Below, piece after piece: positions 1-4,526 of a stretch of DNA of 6,101 nucleotides. Under the pieces are notes generated by a model. That model did not search any database. It was not told the DNA's origin and was given only the letters and a program-made list of their open reading frames with translations. A program made the translations under genes and the position numbers. The DNA lies in NCBI GenBank assembly GCA_915069725.1, contig CAJZFF010000121.1:1-6101 (forward strand). The letters run 5' to 3'. This DNA comes from an uncultured Actinomyces sp. Its GTDB lineage: Bacteria; Actinomycetota; Actinomycetes; Actinomycetales; Actinomycetaceae. Numbering within the stretch: position 1 is the first letter of the stretch; every line of letters begins with the position of its first letter.

Positions 1-103
1 GGATCTGTCGAGGTGCGATGACGGCCCAATCGCGCTGAGTGGTGACCCCGTGGTCGGGGTAGGGGGGCCTCTCTCGCACTGCCTTGAAGATCACGGGGGA
101 CAT
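1..103 (-). CDS. Partial CDS, N-terminus of a small conserved actinobacterial protein (VapB/antitoxin-like annotation uncertain)
   Basis: An open frame runs on the minus strand from ATG at 103 off the left edge, giving 34 codons that begin MSPVIFKAVRERPPYPDHGV and continue TTQRDWAVIAPRQI. From memory, this beginning (VIFKAV, then PYPDHG, then a W followed by PPRQ/APRQ) matches a roughly 100-residue actinobacterial protein that databases variously label VapB-type antitoxin, arsenate reductase or hypothetical. I cannot verify the label and infer no function. The start is ambiguous. ATG at 103 has no Shine-Dalgarno sequence and overlaps the hexamer TAGGAT. GTG at 94 lies 7 bases after TAGGAT, as expected for a leaderless mRNA, and would give a protein beginning with the IFKAV segment. 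The gene is divergent from the lipoprotein at 434. The small inverted repeat at 45-60 is simply part of this coding sequence. Confidence 0.6.
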   Translation of the reverse strand, partial: MSPVIFKAVRERPPYPDHGVTTQRDWAVIAPRQI

Positions 104-107
104 CCTA
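102..107 (-). promoter_or_regulatory. Candidate -10 element (TAGGAT) of the edge gene
   Basis: The minus strand reads TAGGAT, a good match to the actinobacterial TANNNT -10. It is followed by 7 bases and then GTG at 94. No convincing -35 hexamer is seen at 16-19 bases upstream. If it is used, the transcript would begin at or next to GTG and ATG at 103 could not be the start. Confidence 0.35.
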
Positions 108-433
108 GTGAATGAAGCGGCGCAAGGCGCACGGGAGCGCCGTGGGGAGGTGCACCCGTCCGCGGAGGCCTGCTGAACGGCCCGACCGGCCTCCGAGGGC
201 GAGCCGCCAATCCGTTATCTGTCTCACTAGTTGGAATGTGGTCTGCGGAACGATCAATCCGTCATCTCATTGTTATTGGCGTTATCACAACGAAATCTAA
301 TGGTTTGCTGGGAATGGGGGTTGTCTGACGTCGACAAGTGGCGCTGTTGCTGATCTCCAGACTGTTCCCCTCGTCTTCGACGCTCTAGTACCGTGTTGGG
401 TGCACCGACGTCGACCGAAAGGATGCCGCAGCC
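104..433. other. Divergent intergenic region with AT-richer island
   Basis: These 330 bases separate two divergent genes, and no credible gene lies in them. The ATG-initiated frame at 112-300 has no ribosome binding site and no codon-position G/C bias. Positions about 205-305 are clearly AT-richer than the rest of the window. They contain a near-identical direct repeat, AATCCGTTATCT (209-220) and AATCCGTCATCT (256-267). A second direct repeat, GACGTCGAC, occurs at 327-335 and 407-415. A possible -10 for the lipoprotein gene is TAGTAC at 386-391, about 37 bases before the start codon if transcription starts near 398, but its -35 is poor. The region probably holds the promoters of both neighbours and perhaps regulator sites. 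Confidence 0.5.
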
Positions 434-1528
434 ATGACCATCGCGGTCCGCCGAAGCGGCTTCACCATTCCCCTGTCCCTTGTTGTTCTCACCTCGACCG
501 CCATGCTTCTGGCCGGTTGTCAGTCCGGTGGTGCCTCCAACGCCAATCAGCAGGGCACCACGGGTTCATCGTCATCGGCGAAGGCGCAGTCGACGGCCAG
601 TGCCAAGGCGACCTCCGGCCAGAAGTCGGGGCACGCCTCTCCTCGCATCCCCAGTCCCACCGGTAAGGGCCCCGCCGACTCCTCCACGTCGCAGTCCTCC
701 GGCTCCCAGTCCCGTCCCGCGAGCCCGCGGGCCAACGAGCCCCGTCCGGCCGCCAGCGGGACCGACGCCACCAGGGCGTTGGCCCCCGGCAAGACGGACG
801 CTCCGAAGCAGCAGAACGGTGGCGCCTCCAAGGCCCCTCAGGCTCAGGGGAAGTCCGACGACGCCGGTAAGTCCTATGCCGGATCCACTCAGGCGCCGAG
901 CTCCCCGACCCCTGAGACTCAGAAGCGCTCGGAGCAGCCGGCGCCGGCCGAGAAGCCGGCTGACAAGCCCGCCGAGAAACCGGCTGAGGCGCCTGCCGAC
1001 AAGCCCGCCGACAAGCCGGCTGACGCACAGCCTGCACCGGCCGACAAGCAGTCTGAGGCGCCGGCTGACAAGCCCGCCGAGAAGCCGGCTGAGCCGGCCG
1101 CCCCCGCCGACGAGCAGCCCAGCCAGGCAACGTCCTTCGTCCCGGGCAACCTCGTCTCGGAGAAGACCGCCATGATCGTGTCGCCGTCGGGCAATATCGG
1201 CTGCGACCTGTCCGCCCACTACGCGGGCTGCGGTGTGCTGTCCTACCGCTCCAACGGCACCTACGGTAAGGATGAGGCGGGCTCGCCGAAGTGGTGGTTC
1301 GACCTCAGCTCCGGGGGAACTCCGCAGCTCGCCGGCCGCAGTGAGGGTGCCTTCTCTCTCGACGAGGCCTTCCGCGGTGGCGGCTCCTCGCCCCAGGTGG
1401 TGGAGTACGGCCAGTCCGTCACCTTCGGCTCCTGGGTGTGCAGTTCCGAGGAGACCGGCATGACCTGCCGCAACACCGAGACCGGTCACGGCGTCTTCCT
1501 CAGCTCGGGGCGCTACGAGACCTTCTGA
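434..1528 (+). CDS. Surface lipoprotein with Ala/Pro/Lys repeat stalk and C-terminal four-cysteine domain (DUF6636-like)
   Basis: This is a 364-residue predicted lipoprotein; its function is unknown. ATG at 434 is preceded by the Shine-Dalgarno-like GAAAGGA with 10 bases between. Residues 1-28 form a signal peptide with two arginines (R6, R7), a hydrophobic core and lipobox L26-A-G-C29, so C29 should be lipidated and anchor the protein outside the membrane. Residues 30-232 are low complexity: first Ser/Thr/Gln/Gly-rich, then a tetrapeptide-like KPAD/KPAE block at about 173-222, probably an extended wall-spanning stalk. Residues about 234-364 form a compact domain containing SPSGNIGC, then WVC, TC and NTETGHGVFL, with C257, C266, C336 and C345. 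The pattern resembles an actinobacterial secreted domain I recall as DUF6636, and the cysteines probably form two disulfides. The gene stands alone and ends before a hairpin shared with the convergent TetR gene. Confidence 0.88.
   Translation: MTIAVRRSGFTIPLSLVVLTSTAMLLAGCQSGGASNANQQGTTGSSSSAKAQSTASAKATSGQKSGHASPRIPSPTGKGPADSSTSQSSGSQSRPASPRANEPRPAASGTDATRALAPGKTDAPKQQNGGASKAPQAQGKSDDAGKSYAGSTQAPSSPTPETQKRSEQPAPAEKPADKPAEKPAEAPADKPADKPADAQPAPADKQSEAPADKPAEKPAEPAAPADEQPSQATSFVPGNLVSEKTAMIVSPSGNIGCDLSAHYAGCGVLSYRSNGTYGKDEAGSPKWWFDLSSGGTPQLAGRSEGAFSLDEAFRGGGSSPQVVEYGQSVTFGSWVCSSEETGMTCRNTETGHGVFLSSGRYETF
950..1099 (+). repeat. Degenerate 12-bp coding repeat (KPAD/KPAE tetrapeptides)
   Basis: Inside the lipoprotein, codons for residues about 173-222 repeat a 12-base unit of the type GACAAGCCGGCT or GAGAAGCCCGCC. 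They encode DKPA or EKPA units interrupted by EAPA, DAQPAPA and DKQSEAPA. Alternating GCT/GCC and CCG/CCC codons show the copies have drifted while the peptide stayed regular. Charged Lys-Asp/Glu pairs alternating with Pro-Ala suggest an extended, protease-resistant spacer. Confidence 0.8.
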
Positions 1529-1560
1529 GCCGAACCCGAGACATCCTCGGTACGCCTGTT

Positions 1561-1592
1561 GTTCGCCCCTGTGACCAGTCACCGGGGCGAAC
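1561..1592. terminator. Long hairpin, probable bidirectional terminator
   Basis: A 9-bp perfect stem, GTTCGCCCC (1561-1569) with GGGGCGAAC (1584-1592), encloses a second inner stem GTGA/TCAC (1571-1574 with 1579-1582) around a four-base loop, with a single T/C mismatch between the two. It lies between the convergent lipoprotein (stop at 1528) and TetR (stop at 1598) genes, 5 bases past the TetR stop on that strand. There is no T-tract, which is usual for actinobacterial terminators. Confidence 0.7.
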
Positions 1593-1597
1593 CCTGT

Positions 1598-2305
1598 TCA
1601 CGCGGACTGCAGCGGGCCGGTGAGGTAGCGCTGGATCGTCGGTCCAACGACCTCCGCGAGGTGGTCGATGCTCGCGCTGGCGATGGGCTCCAGGCGCAGC
1701 ACGTAGCGGATCATGGCCAGTCCCACCAGCTGGGAGCCGGCCAGGGTGGCCCGTTCGCGCGGCGAGGCGACTGACAGGCCCGACTGCTCGAGGGCCTCGG
1801 CCATCGGGGCCGCGATCTGTTCGGTGGCGTAGTTCTGGATCGCTTCCGGGCTGCGGGTGTCGGTGGCCATCCACTGCAGCAGGCTGCGGAAGGTCGCGCC
1901 GTCGGCGTCGTCGTCCCAGGCCGTCAGCGACAGGCGCACCAGGCGGGGGCCGGCCGAGAGGAGATCCCCGCTGATGGCAGTGGCGATCTCCTGACTCGCC
2001 CGCATGCGCAGGTTGACCGCCGCCCCGAACAGGTCCCCCTTGGAGCCGAAGTAGTAGGACACGAGTGCCGGGTCCACGCCGGCCGCCCGGGCCACCGCGC
2101 GGATGGTGGTGCCCTCATAGCCCTGGGTCAGGAAGGACTCGCGTGCGGCGGTCAGGATCGCTTCCTGGGTGGAGGACGGTCGGCTGCCGCCTTCGCCCGG
2201 GCGCCGTCTGGGGCCTCGACGGCGTGCGCGGCCAGGGCGGCGCTCGGAGGGCTCGTCGTCGAGCGGAGCGCCGGGCTGCGGTGCACTGAGGGCGTCACTG
2301 GTCAC
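1598..2305 (-). CDS. TetR/AcrR-family transcriptional regulator
   Basis: This 235-residue cytoplasmic DNA-binding repressor-type protein starts at GTG 2305 and ends with TGA at 1600-1598. Residues 46-93 are a canonical TetR N-terminal domain, with the helix-turn-helix running from TTIRAVARAAGVDPALVSYYF (about 66-86) into GSKGDLF. The ligand and dimerisation half (about 100-235) ends with GSQLVGLAMIRYVLRLEPIA, typical of the actinobacterial TetR_C_16-type C-terminal domain. The effector is unknown. The protein has a disordered, arginine-rich N-terminal extension (residues 22-36 contain nine Arg), common among actinobacterial members and likely to add non-specific DNA contacts. No Shine-Dalgarno sequence precedes GTG, but TAACCT lies 6 bases upstream, suggesting a leaderless mRNA. 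A start further inside the extension cannot be excluded. Neither neighbour is an obvious transporter or enzyme target; self-regulation is an inference. Confidence 0.93.
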   Translation of the reverse strand: MTSDALSAPQPGAPLDDEPSERRPGRARRRGPRRRPGEGGSRPSSTQEAILTAARESFLTQGYEGTTIRAVARAAGVDPALVSYYFGSKGDLFGAAVNLRMRASQEIATAISGDLLSAGPRLVRLSLTAWDDDADGATFRSLLQWMATDTRSPEAIQNYATEQIAAPMAEALEQSGLSVASPRERATLAGSQLVGLAMIRYVLRLEPIASASIDHLAEVVGPTIQRYLTGPLQSA

Positions 2306-2311
2306 TCCAGG

Positions 2312-2317
2312 AGGTTA
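2312..2317 (-). promoter_or_regulatory. Candidate -10 (TAACCT) for leaderless TetR mRNA
   Basis: The minus strand reads TAACCT, then six bases, then the GTG start at 2305. This is the spacing expected if the transcript begins at the start codon. The -35 is weak (ATCACG with a 17-base spacer). It competes with a second candidate promoter further upstream. Confidence 0.4.
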
Positions 2318-2366
2318 CGAGCGCGGCAGCTGCGCGTGATGCCGGCCCCTTCTCCAACCCGAGAAG

Positions 2367-2374
2367 TTCCGGAA
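2367..2374. promoter_or_regulatory. Palindrome TTCCGGAA, possible TetR operator core
   Basis: A perfect 8-bp palindrome sits about 62 bases upstream of the TetR start codon, inside an imperfect 16-bp dyad (2363-2378, 10 of 16 positions symmetric). TetR-family proteins bind palindromes close to their own promoters, so this is a candidate operator. The match is short and could be chance. Confidence 0.25.
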
Positions 2375-2409
2375 GAACGCGGCGCTTGATCGGGGTCGGC
2401 GCTCCCGGA

Positions 2410-2439
2410 AAAGTATGACGGTCGACCTTATTTTATGAA
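2410..2439 (-). promoter_or_regulatory. Candidate promoter upstream of TetR (TTCATA-18-TACTTT)
   Basis: In the AT-rich block at about 2409-2470 the minus strand carries TTCATA (2439-2434), an 18-base spacer and TACTTT (2415-2410). Transcription would start near 2403 and give a leader of about 100 bases for the TetR gene, spanning the TTCCGGAA palindrome. The same block contains the palindrome GGTCGACC (2420-2427) inside the spacer, which could be an operator. Confidence 0.3.
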
Positions 2440-2496
2440 AGGCTATCGACGCGATATTCAGTATTGTTCAGGGTTTCGGGATGGCCGCGGCCGCCC

Positions 2497-2510
2497 GGAG
2501 CGACGGCTCC
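2497..2510 (-). terminator. Short hairpin after the septum-formation lipoprotein
   Basis: On the minus strand GGAGC and GCTCC form a 5-bp stem around the tetraloop CGTC, beginning 13 bases past the stop codon at 2523. It is GC-rich but short and lacks a T-tract, so it is only a candidate terminator. Confidence 0.35.
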
Positions 2511-2522
2511 TGGAGGTGAGGG

Positions 2523-2996
2523 CTACTTCTTGGAGTTCTTGGCAGAGCCCTTGACCTGTGACTTGTCCCCCTGGGTGACGACACAGGTGATCTTGCGGTC
2601 GCCTTGGGCCCAGGTGCCTTCGCCCGGCGTGAGGTACTCGACCTGGTAGCTGGTCTTGCCGGACTCGATCCCGACGTACTTGGTGAAGTCCTCGCCCAGG
2701 CAGAAGCCCTGCCCCAGGGAGTCACGTGCCTGTTGCTTGGGGAAGTCCTTGATGTCATCGCTGAAGGTGGTCTGGGCGATGACCTCGTAGGTGTGAGCCT
2801 TGGAGCAGTCGACCACGACGACCTCGCCGATCGCCTGATCCCCGCCGGAGTCCTTGCTCACGGTGTTGTAGCACTGCCCGACCTCGAGGTCCTTGGTGGC
2901 GGTGGTGGTCTGCGAGGAGAACAGGCTGCAGGAGGTCAGCCCCATGGTGACGACGGCGGCGACGGGGAGGGTGAGGAGCGTGGTCCGGGTGCGCAT
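2523..2996 (-). CDS. Septum-formation-family lipoprotein (short paralogue)
   Basis: This is a 157-residue predicted lipoprotein. I chose ATG 2996 because it opens a signal peptide directly (MRTRTT, hydrophobic core, lipobox L20-T-S-C23); a longer in-frame extension upstream lacks any export logic. The mature part begins with a Ser/Thr linker of about 12 residues. Residues about 36-142 then match the actinobacterial Septum_form domain pattern (PF13845): DLEVGQC at the beginning, VVDCSKAHTYEV in the middle (the VDCS-x-x-H element), a later cysteine at 99, Y107-V-G, then TWAQGDRKITCVV near the end. C42, C64, C99 and C138 are the four conserved cysteines and probably form two disulfides outside the cell. 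The C-terminus is Lys/Ser-rich. Despite the family name, a direct role in septation is not established. A related gene lies upstream on the same strand. No Shine-Dalgarno sequence is present. Confidence 0.88.
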   Translation of the reverse strand: MRTRTTLLTLPVAAVVTMGLTSCSLFSSQTTTATKDLEVGQCYNTVSKDSGGDQAIGEVVVVDCSKAHTYEVIAQTTFSDDIKDFPKQQARDSLGQGFCLGEDFTKYVGIESGKTSYQVEYLTPGEGTWAQGDRKITCVVTQGDKSQVKGSAKNSKK

Positions 2997-3003
2997 GGGT
3001 CGA

Positions 3004-3009
3004 ACCGTA
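3004..3009 (-). promoter_or_regulatory. Candidate extended -10 (TGT-TACGGT) for leaderless lipoprotein mRNA
   Basis: The minus strand reads TGTTACGGT followed by seven bases and then ATG 2996. TACGGT fits TANNNT and carries a TGN extension. No Shine-Dalgarno sequence exists, so transcription and translation probably begin at the same base. No good -35 is visible, which an extended -10 could compensate for. Confidence 0.45.
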
Positions 3010-3093
3010 ACAGTCGAAATGGCGGCATTGTGCCGGTTTTCTGCAGGCTCCTGGTCGCGGCCGAAAAAGCGGCTGAAAAATCCGGGATAAGGA

Positions 3094-3137
3094 CCGGGTG
3101 GCGACATGAGACGGAGAGACGGAGAGTCGCCACCCGG
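3094..3137 (-). terminator. Perfect 12-bp stem-loop with tandem octamer in the loop
   Basis: CCGGGTGGCGAC (3094-3105) and GTCGCCACCCGG (3126-3137) form a perfect 12-bp stem. The 20-base loop contains GAGACGGA twice in tandem (3108-3123, plus strand). It lies about 105 bases past the stop codon of the upstream lipoprotein gene and about 100 bases before the start of the next, both on the minus strand. On that strand it is followed by TCCTTATCCC, not a true T-tract. A terminator separating the two lipoprotein genes is the simplest reading; a dispersed intergenic repeat is the alternative. Confidence 0.55.
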
Positions 3138-3242
3138 CCGGAGTGGGAGGCTGGACAGTATTCGCAAGGCGCGGGAAGGGAGAAGTGGTCCCCTCCATCG
3201 GTGGTTCGCCCGTGTGCGGCCGTCCTGCTCGTTGGGGACAGA

Positions 3243-3854
3243 CTAGGAGTTCTTGATGGAATTATTCAATGGTGTGTTATCCCGGTTCTGGGCGAAGCAG
3301 ACCAGCGAGTGGTCCCCCTGGTCCCAGGAGGACTGCGAGGGGGTTAGGGCCGCCACCCGGTATTTCTTGGCCTTGGATGAGGAGCCGACGTACTTCTCCA
3401 GCACCGGGTTGCAGACGGCGGTGACCTCATCCGAGGTGCTCGCCTCGGCGTAGGTGGAGGCTGTGGACTGCCCCGTTCCGGTCACCTCGTACTGGTGGGG
3501 CGTGGAGCAGTCGACGAGCTTCGCGCCCGTGGCATCCGATCCGCCCTGCTCGGTCCCGTTGACCATCTCGGAGATGCAGTTGCCGGCTTTGAGGTCCTGG
3601 ATGCTCACGGTCTTGGCCCCGCCCTCCGCTTTGGCGCTGGAGCCGGTGGAGGCGTCGGCCCGAGGGGTGGCCGAGGGGGTGGCGTCGGAGCCTTGAGAGG
3701 GCTCGTCCGTGGGGGAGTCCGTGGGGTCGGCCGTGGCCGAGGAGGAGGGACGAGTGGAGGGGGTGCCCACCGCCTCCTCGTCGCAGGCGCTGAGGCTCAC
3801 GGCGAGGAGGAGTGCCGTCGGGAGGGCGATGAGGGATGAGGCGGTCGTGCGCAT
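3243..3854 (-). CDS. Septum-formation-family lipoprotein (long paralogue with Ser/Thr/Pro linker)
   Basis: This is a 203-residue predicted lipoprotein with ATG at 3854 and TAG at 3245-3243. Its signal peptide begins MRTTAS, has a Leu/Ala-rich core and ends with lipobox L21-S-A-C24. Asp25 follows the lipidated cysteine. Residues about 29-80 are a Ser/Thr/Pro/Asp-rich linker. Residues about 85-190 are a septum-formation-type domain (PF13845-like), shown by DLKAGNC, LVDCSTPHQYEV, VCNPVLEKYVG and SWDQGDHSLVCFA, with cysteines 93, 116, 148 and 186 aligning with the four of the neighbouring paralogue. The domain is probably displayed outside the membrane; ligand and role are unknown. The last dozen codons are AT-richer (ACA, CCA, TTG, AAT AAT) than the rest. 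There is no Shine-Dalgarno sequence, but CACGAT lies 6 bases before ATG. The pair probably arose by an old duplication, since identity is low outside the motifs. Confidence 0.86.
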   Translation of the reverse strand: MRTTASSLIALPTALLLAVSLSACDEEAVGTPSTRPSSSATADPTDSPTDEPSQGSDATPSATPRADASTGSSAKAEGGAKTVSIQDLKAGNCISEMVNGTEQGGSDATGAKLVDCSTPHQYEVTGTGQSTASTYAEASTSDEVTAVCNPVLEKYVGSSSKAKKYRVAALTPSQSSWDQGDHSLVCFAQNRDNTPLNNSIKNS

Positions 3855-3860
3855 GGGGTC

Positions 3861-3889
3861 ATCGTGGCAGGAGCGGGAGGCGGCGTCGA
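3861..3889 (-). promoter_or_regulatory. Candidate promoter (TCGACG-17-CACGAT) of the long lipoprotein gene
   Basis: On the minus strand TCGACG (matching TTGACA at four positions), a 17-base spacer and CACGAT (3866-3861) precede the ATG at 3854, with six bases between -10 and ATG. The spacing predicts a transcript that starts at or next to the start codon. The first base of the -10 is a C, so the match is imperfect. Confidence 0.4.
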
Positions 3890-3941
3890 TGGGGAGGAAA
3901 CCTGATCGGGCGCCTGCTGCGTACGGTCGCGGGGAGGACGG

Positions 3942-3971
3942 AAAAACCCCGGAATCACACGGATTCCGGGG
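3942..3971 (-). terminator. Intrinsic terminator of the tRNA-Ser gene
   Basis: On the minus strand a perfect 10-bp stem, CCCCGGAATC with GATTCCGGGG, encloses a five-base loop and is followed by TTTTT. It begins 4 bases after the encoded CCA end of the tRNA. This is the only classic U-tract terminator in the window. Confidence 0.92.
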
Positions 3972-3974
3972 TGG

Positions 3975-4062
3975 TGGCGGAGGATGGGGGATTCGAACCC
4001 CCGAGGGCTTGCACCCAACACGCTTTCCAAGCGTGCGCCATAGGCCACTAGGCGAATCCTCC
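3975..4062 (-). tRNA. tRNA-Ser (anticodon GGA)
   Basis: The minus strand folds as a class II tRNA. The acceptor stem is GGAGGAT (5' end at 4062) with ATCCTCC (3985-3979), discriminator G at 3978 and an encoded CCA at 3977-3975. The anticodon stem-loop is CACGC-TTGGAAA-GCGTG with anticodon GGA (4028-4026), reading UCC and UCU. A long variable arm (GGG..CCC) is characteristic of serine tRNA. The T arm is GGGGG-TTCGAAT-CCCCC. At 88 bases including CCA the length is normal for tRNA-Ser. It is transcribed alone, with its own terminator just downstream, and stands divergent from ffs. Confidence 0.97.
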
Positions 4063-4102
4063 AGGCGCTCCACGCGGCGACAACCACGTGCAACGAGAAA
4101 GG

Positions 4103-4108
4103 AATATA
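4103..4108 (-). promoter_or_regulatory. Candidate -10 (TATATT) of the tRNA-Ser gene
   Basis: The minus strand reads TATATT in a locally AT-rich spot, about 40 bases before the mature tRNA 5' end. Transcription from near 4096 would give a leader of about 34 bases to be removed by RNase P. No good -35 is seen at the proper distance, so support is modest. Confidence 0.35.
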
Positions 4109-4308
4109 TCGGAACGCCCATCCTCGGGGCCAGCCCGGGGTGGTGGGATCTGTCACGCGAGGCCGGTTGCGCGGCGTCGACCCCACCAGGACGCACCGGA
4201 GGCCTTCAGAGTGCGCGGTTCCCAGGACCGTCCGCAGGCCCTCCTGTCCCTGCTGTGCGTCCTCGAGCTCAGGGACGGGGCGGGCGCGGTGGGGCCGCAC
4301 GCGGGCGG

Positions 4309-4338
4309 TTCGCAACCGGGGGCCGGATCGGGTAGTCT
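4309..4338 (+). promoter_or_regulatory. Promoter of ffs (TTCGCA-18-TAGTCT)
   Basis: TTCGCA (4309-4314) and TAGTCT (4333-4338) are separated by 18 bases. The -10 ends 7 bases before the first base of the SRP RNA outer stem (4346), which is where a stable RNA should start. The -35 matches TTGACA at four positions. Confidence 0.6.
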
Positions 4339-4343
4339 CTCGC

Positions 4344-4435
4344 TCGGCCCCTCGTGCGGCGTCATCCAGTGAATCCCCCAGGACCGGAAGGTAGCAAGGG
4401 TAAGCAGGCTCTGGCGGGTGCGCGAGGGGTCCTCA
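4344..4435 (+). ncRNA. ffs: Signal recognition particle RNA, small bacterial (4.5S) type
   Basis: This is the RNA component of the signal recognition particle. It binds Ffh and helps target nascent membrane and secreted proteins, including the lipoproteins seen here. The conserved domain IV core is plain: CCAGGACCGGAAGGTAGCAA (4376-4395), containing the GGAA tetraloop and the asymmetric internal loop of the Ffh site, then GGGTAAGC. The outer stem pairs 4346-4357 (GGCCCCTCGTGC) with 4420-4431 (GTGCGCGAGGGGTC region), including G-U pairs. No Alu domain is present, so it is the short form, about 86-92 bases. Exact ends are estimated from the stem and the promoter. The tRNA-Ser, ffs, dnaX neighbourhood is familiar in Actinobacteria. 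Confidence 0.95.
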
Positions 4436-4442
4436 CGTCTTC

Positions 4443-4513
4443 CAGCAGCGGCGGGGCGGTCTGCTCGGGCGGTAGGCCGGCGGGCTCGACGGCGCCCCGC
4501 ACTCCTTCTGCTG
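4443..4513. terminator. Nested inverted repeats between ffs and the carbonic anhydrase gene
   Basis: CAGCAG (4443-4448) can pair with CTGCTG (4508-4513), and inside it GCGGGGC (4451-4457) pairs with GCCCCGC (4494-4500), closing a GC-rich interior. The element lies just past the ffs RNA and just past the carbonic anhydrase stop (4527) on the opposite strand, so it could terminate both. No T-tract is present and the loop is long. Confidence 0.35.
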
Positions 4514-4526
4514 TTGTAGACCAGGG

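Noticed and set aside
45..60. Hairpin ACCCCG-TGGT-CGGGGT near the left edge
   Set aside because: It falls within the partial coding sequence (a Tyr-Pro-Asp-His-Gly stretch conserved in the family as I recall it) and is explained by codon content, not by a terminator.
112..300. Plus-strand frame of 62 codons in the left intergenic region
   Set aside because: It has no ribosome binding site, no third-position G/C bias and an arginine-rich then mixed composition; it crosses an AT-rich promoter-like region and resembles no known protein.
480..1582. Long overlapping frames on both strands across the lipoprotein gene (for example 480-1175 plus, 572-1582 minus)
   Set aside because: They are shadows of a repetitive, high-GC gene. 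Their translations are Arg/Pro/Ser- or Gly/Leu/Arg-rich low complexity, while the 434 frame has a signal peptide, lipobox, Shine-Dalgarno site and a recognisable domain.
2997..3167. Longer N-terminus for the short septum-formation lipoprotein
   Set aside because: The in-frame extension would place a signal peptide in the middle of the protein and crosses the stem-loop at 3094-3137 and a candidate -10. ATG 2996 directly opens the signal peptide.
2604..3347. 247-codon plus-strand frame opposite the two septum-formation genes
   Set aside because: It is antisense to genes with clear lipoboxes and conserved motifs, spans a strong stem-loop and has no ribosome binding site or recognisable domain.
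3855..4196. Longer N-terminus (317 codons) for the long septum-formation lipoprotein
   Set aside because: The extension runs straight through the tRNA-Ser gene and its terminator, so it cannot be a real coding start.
4246..4276. Inverted repeat GTCCCTG / CAGGGAC between tRNA-Ser and ffs
   Set aside because: It is a 7-bp stem with a 17-base loop, weak and not placed at the end of any transcript; such repeats are expected by chance in this GC-rich DNA.
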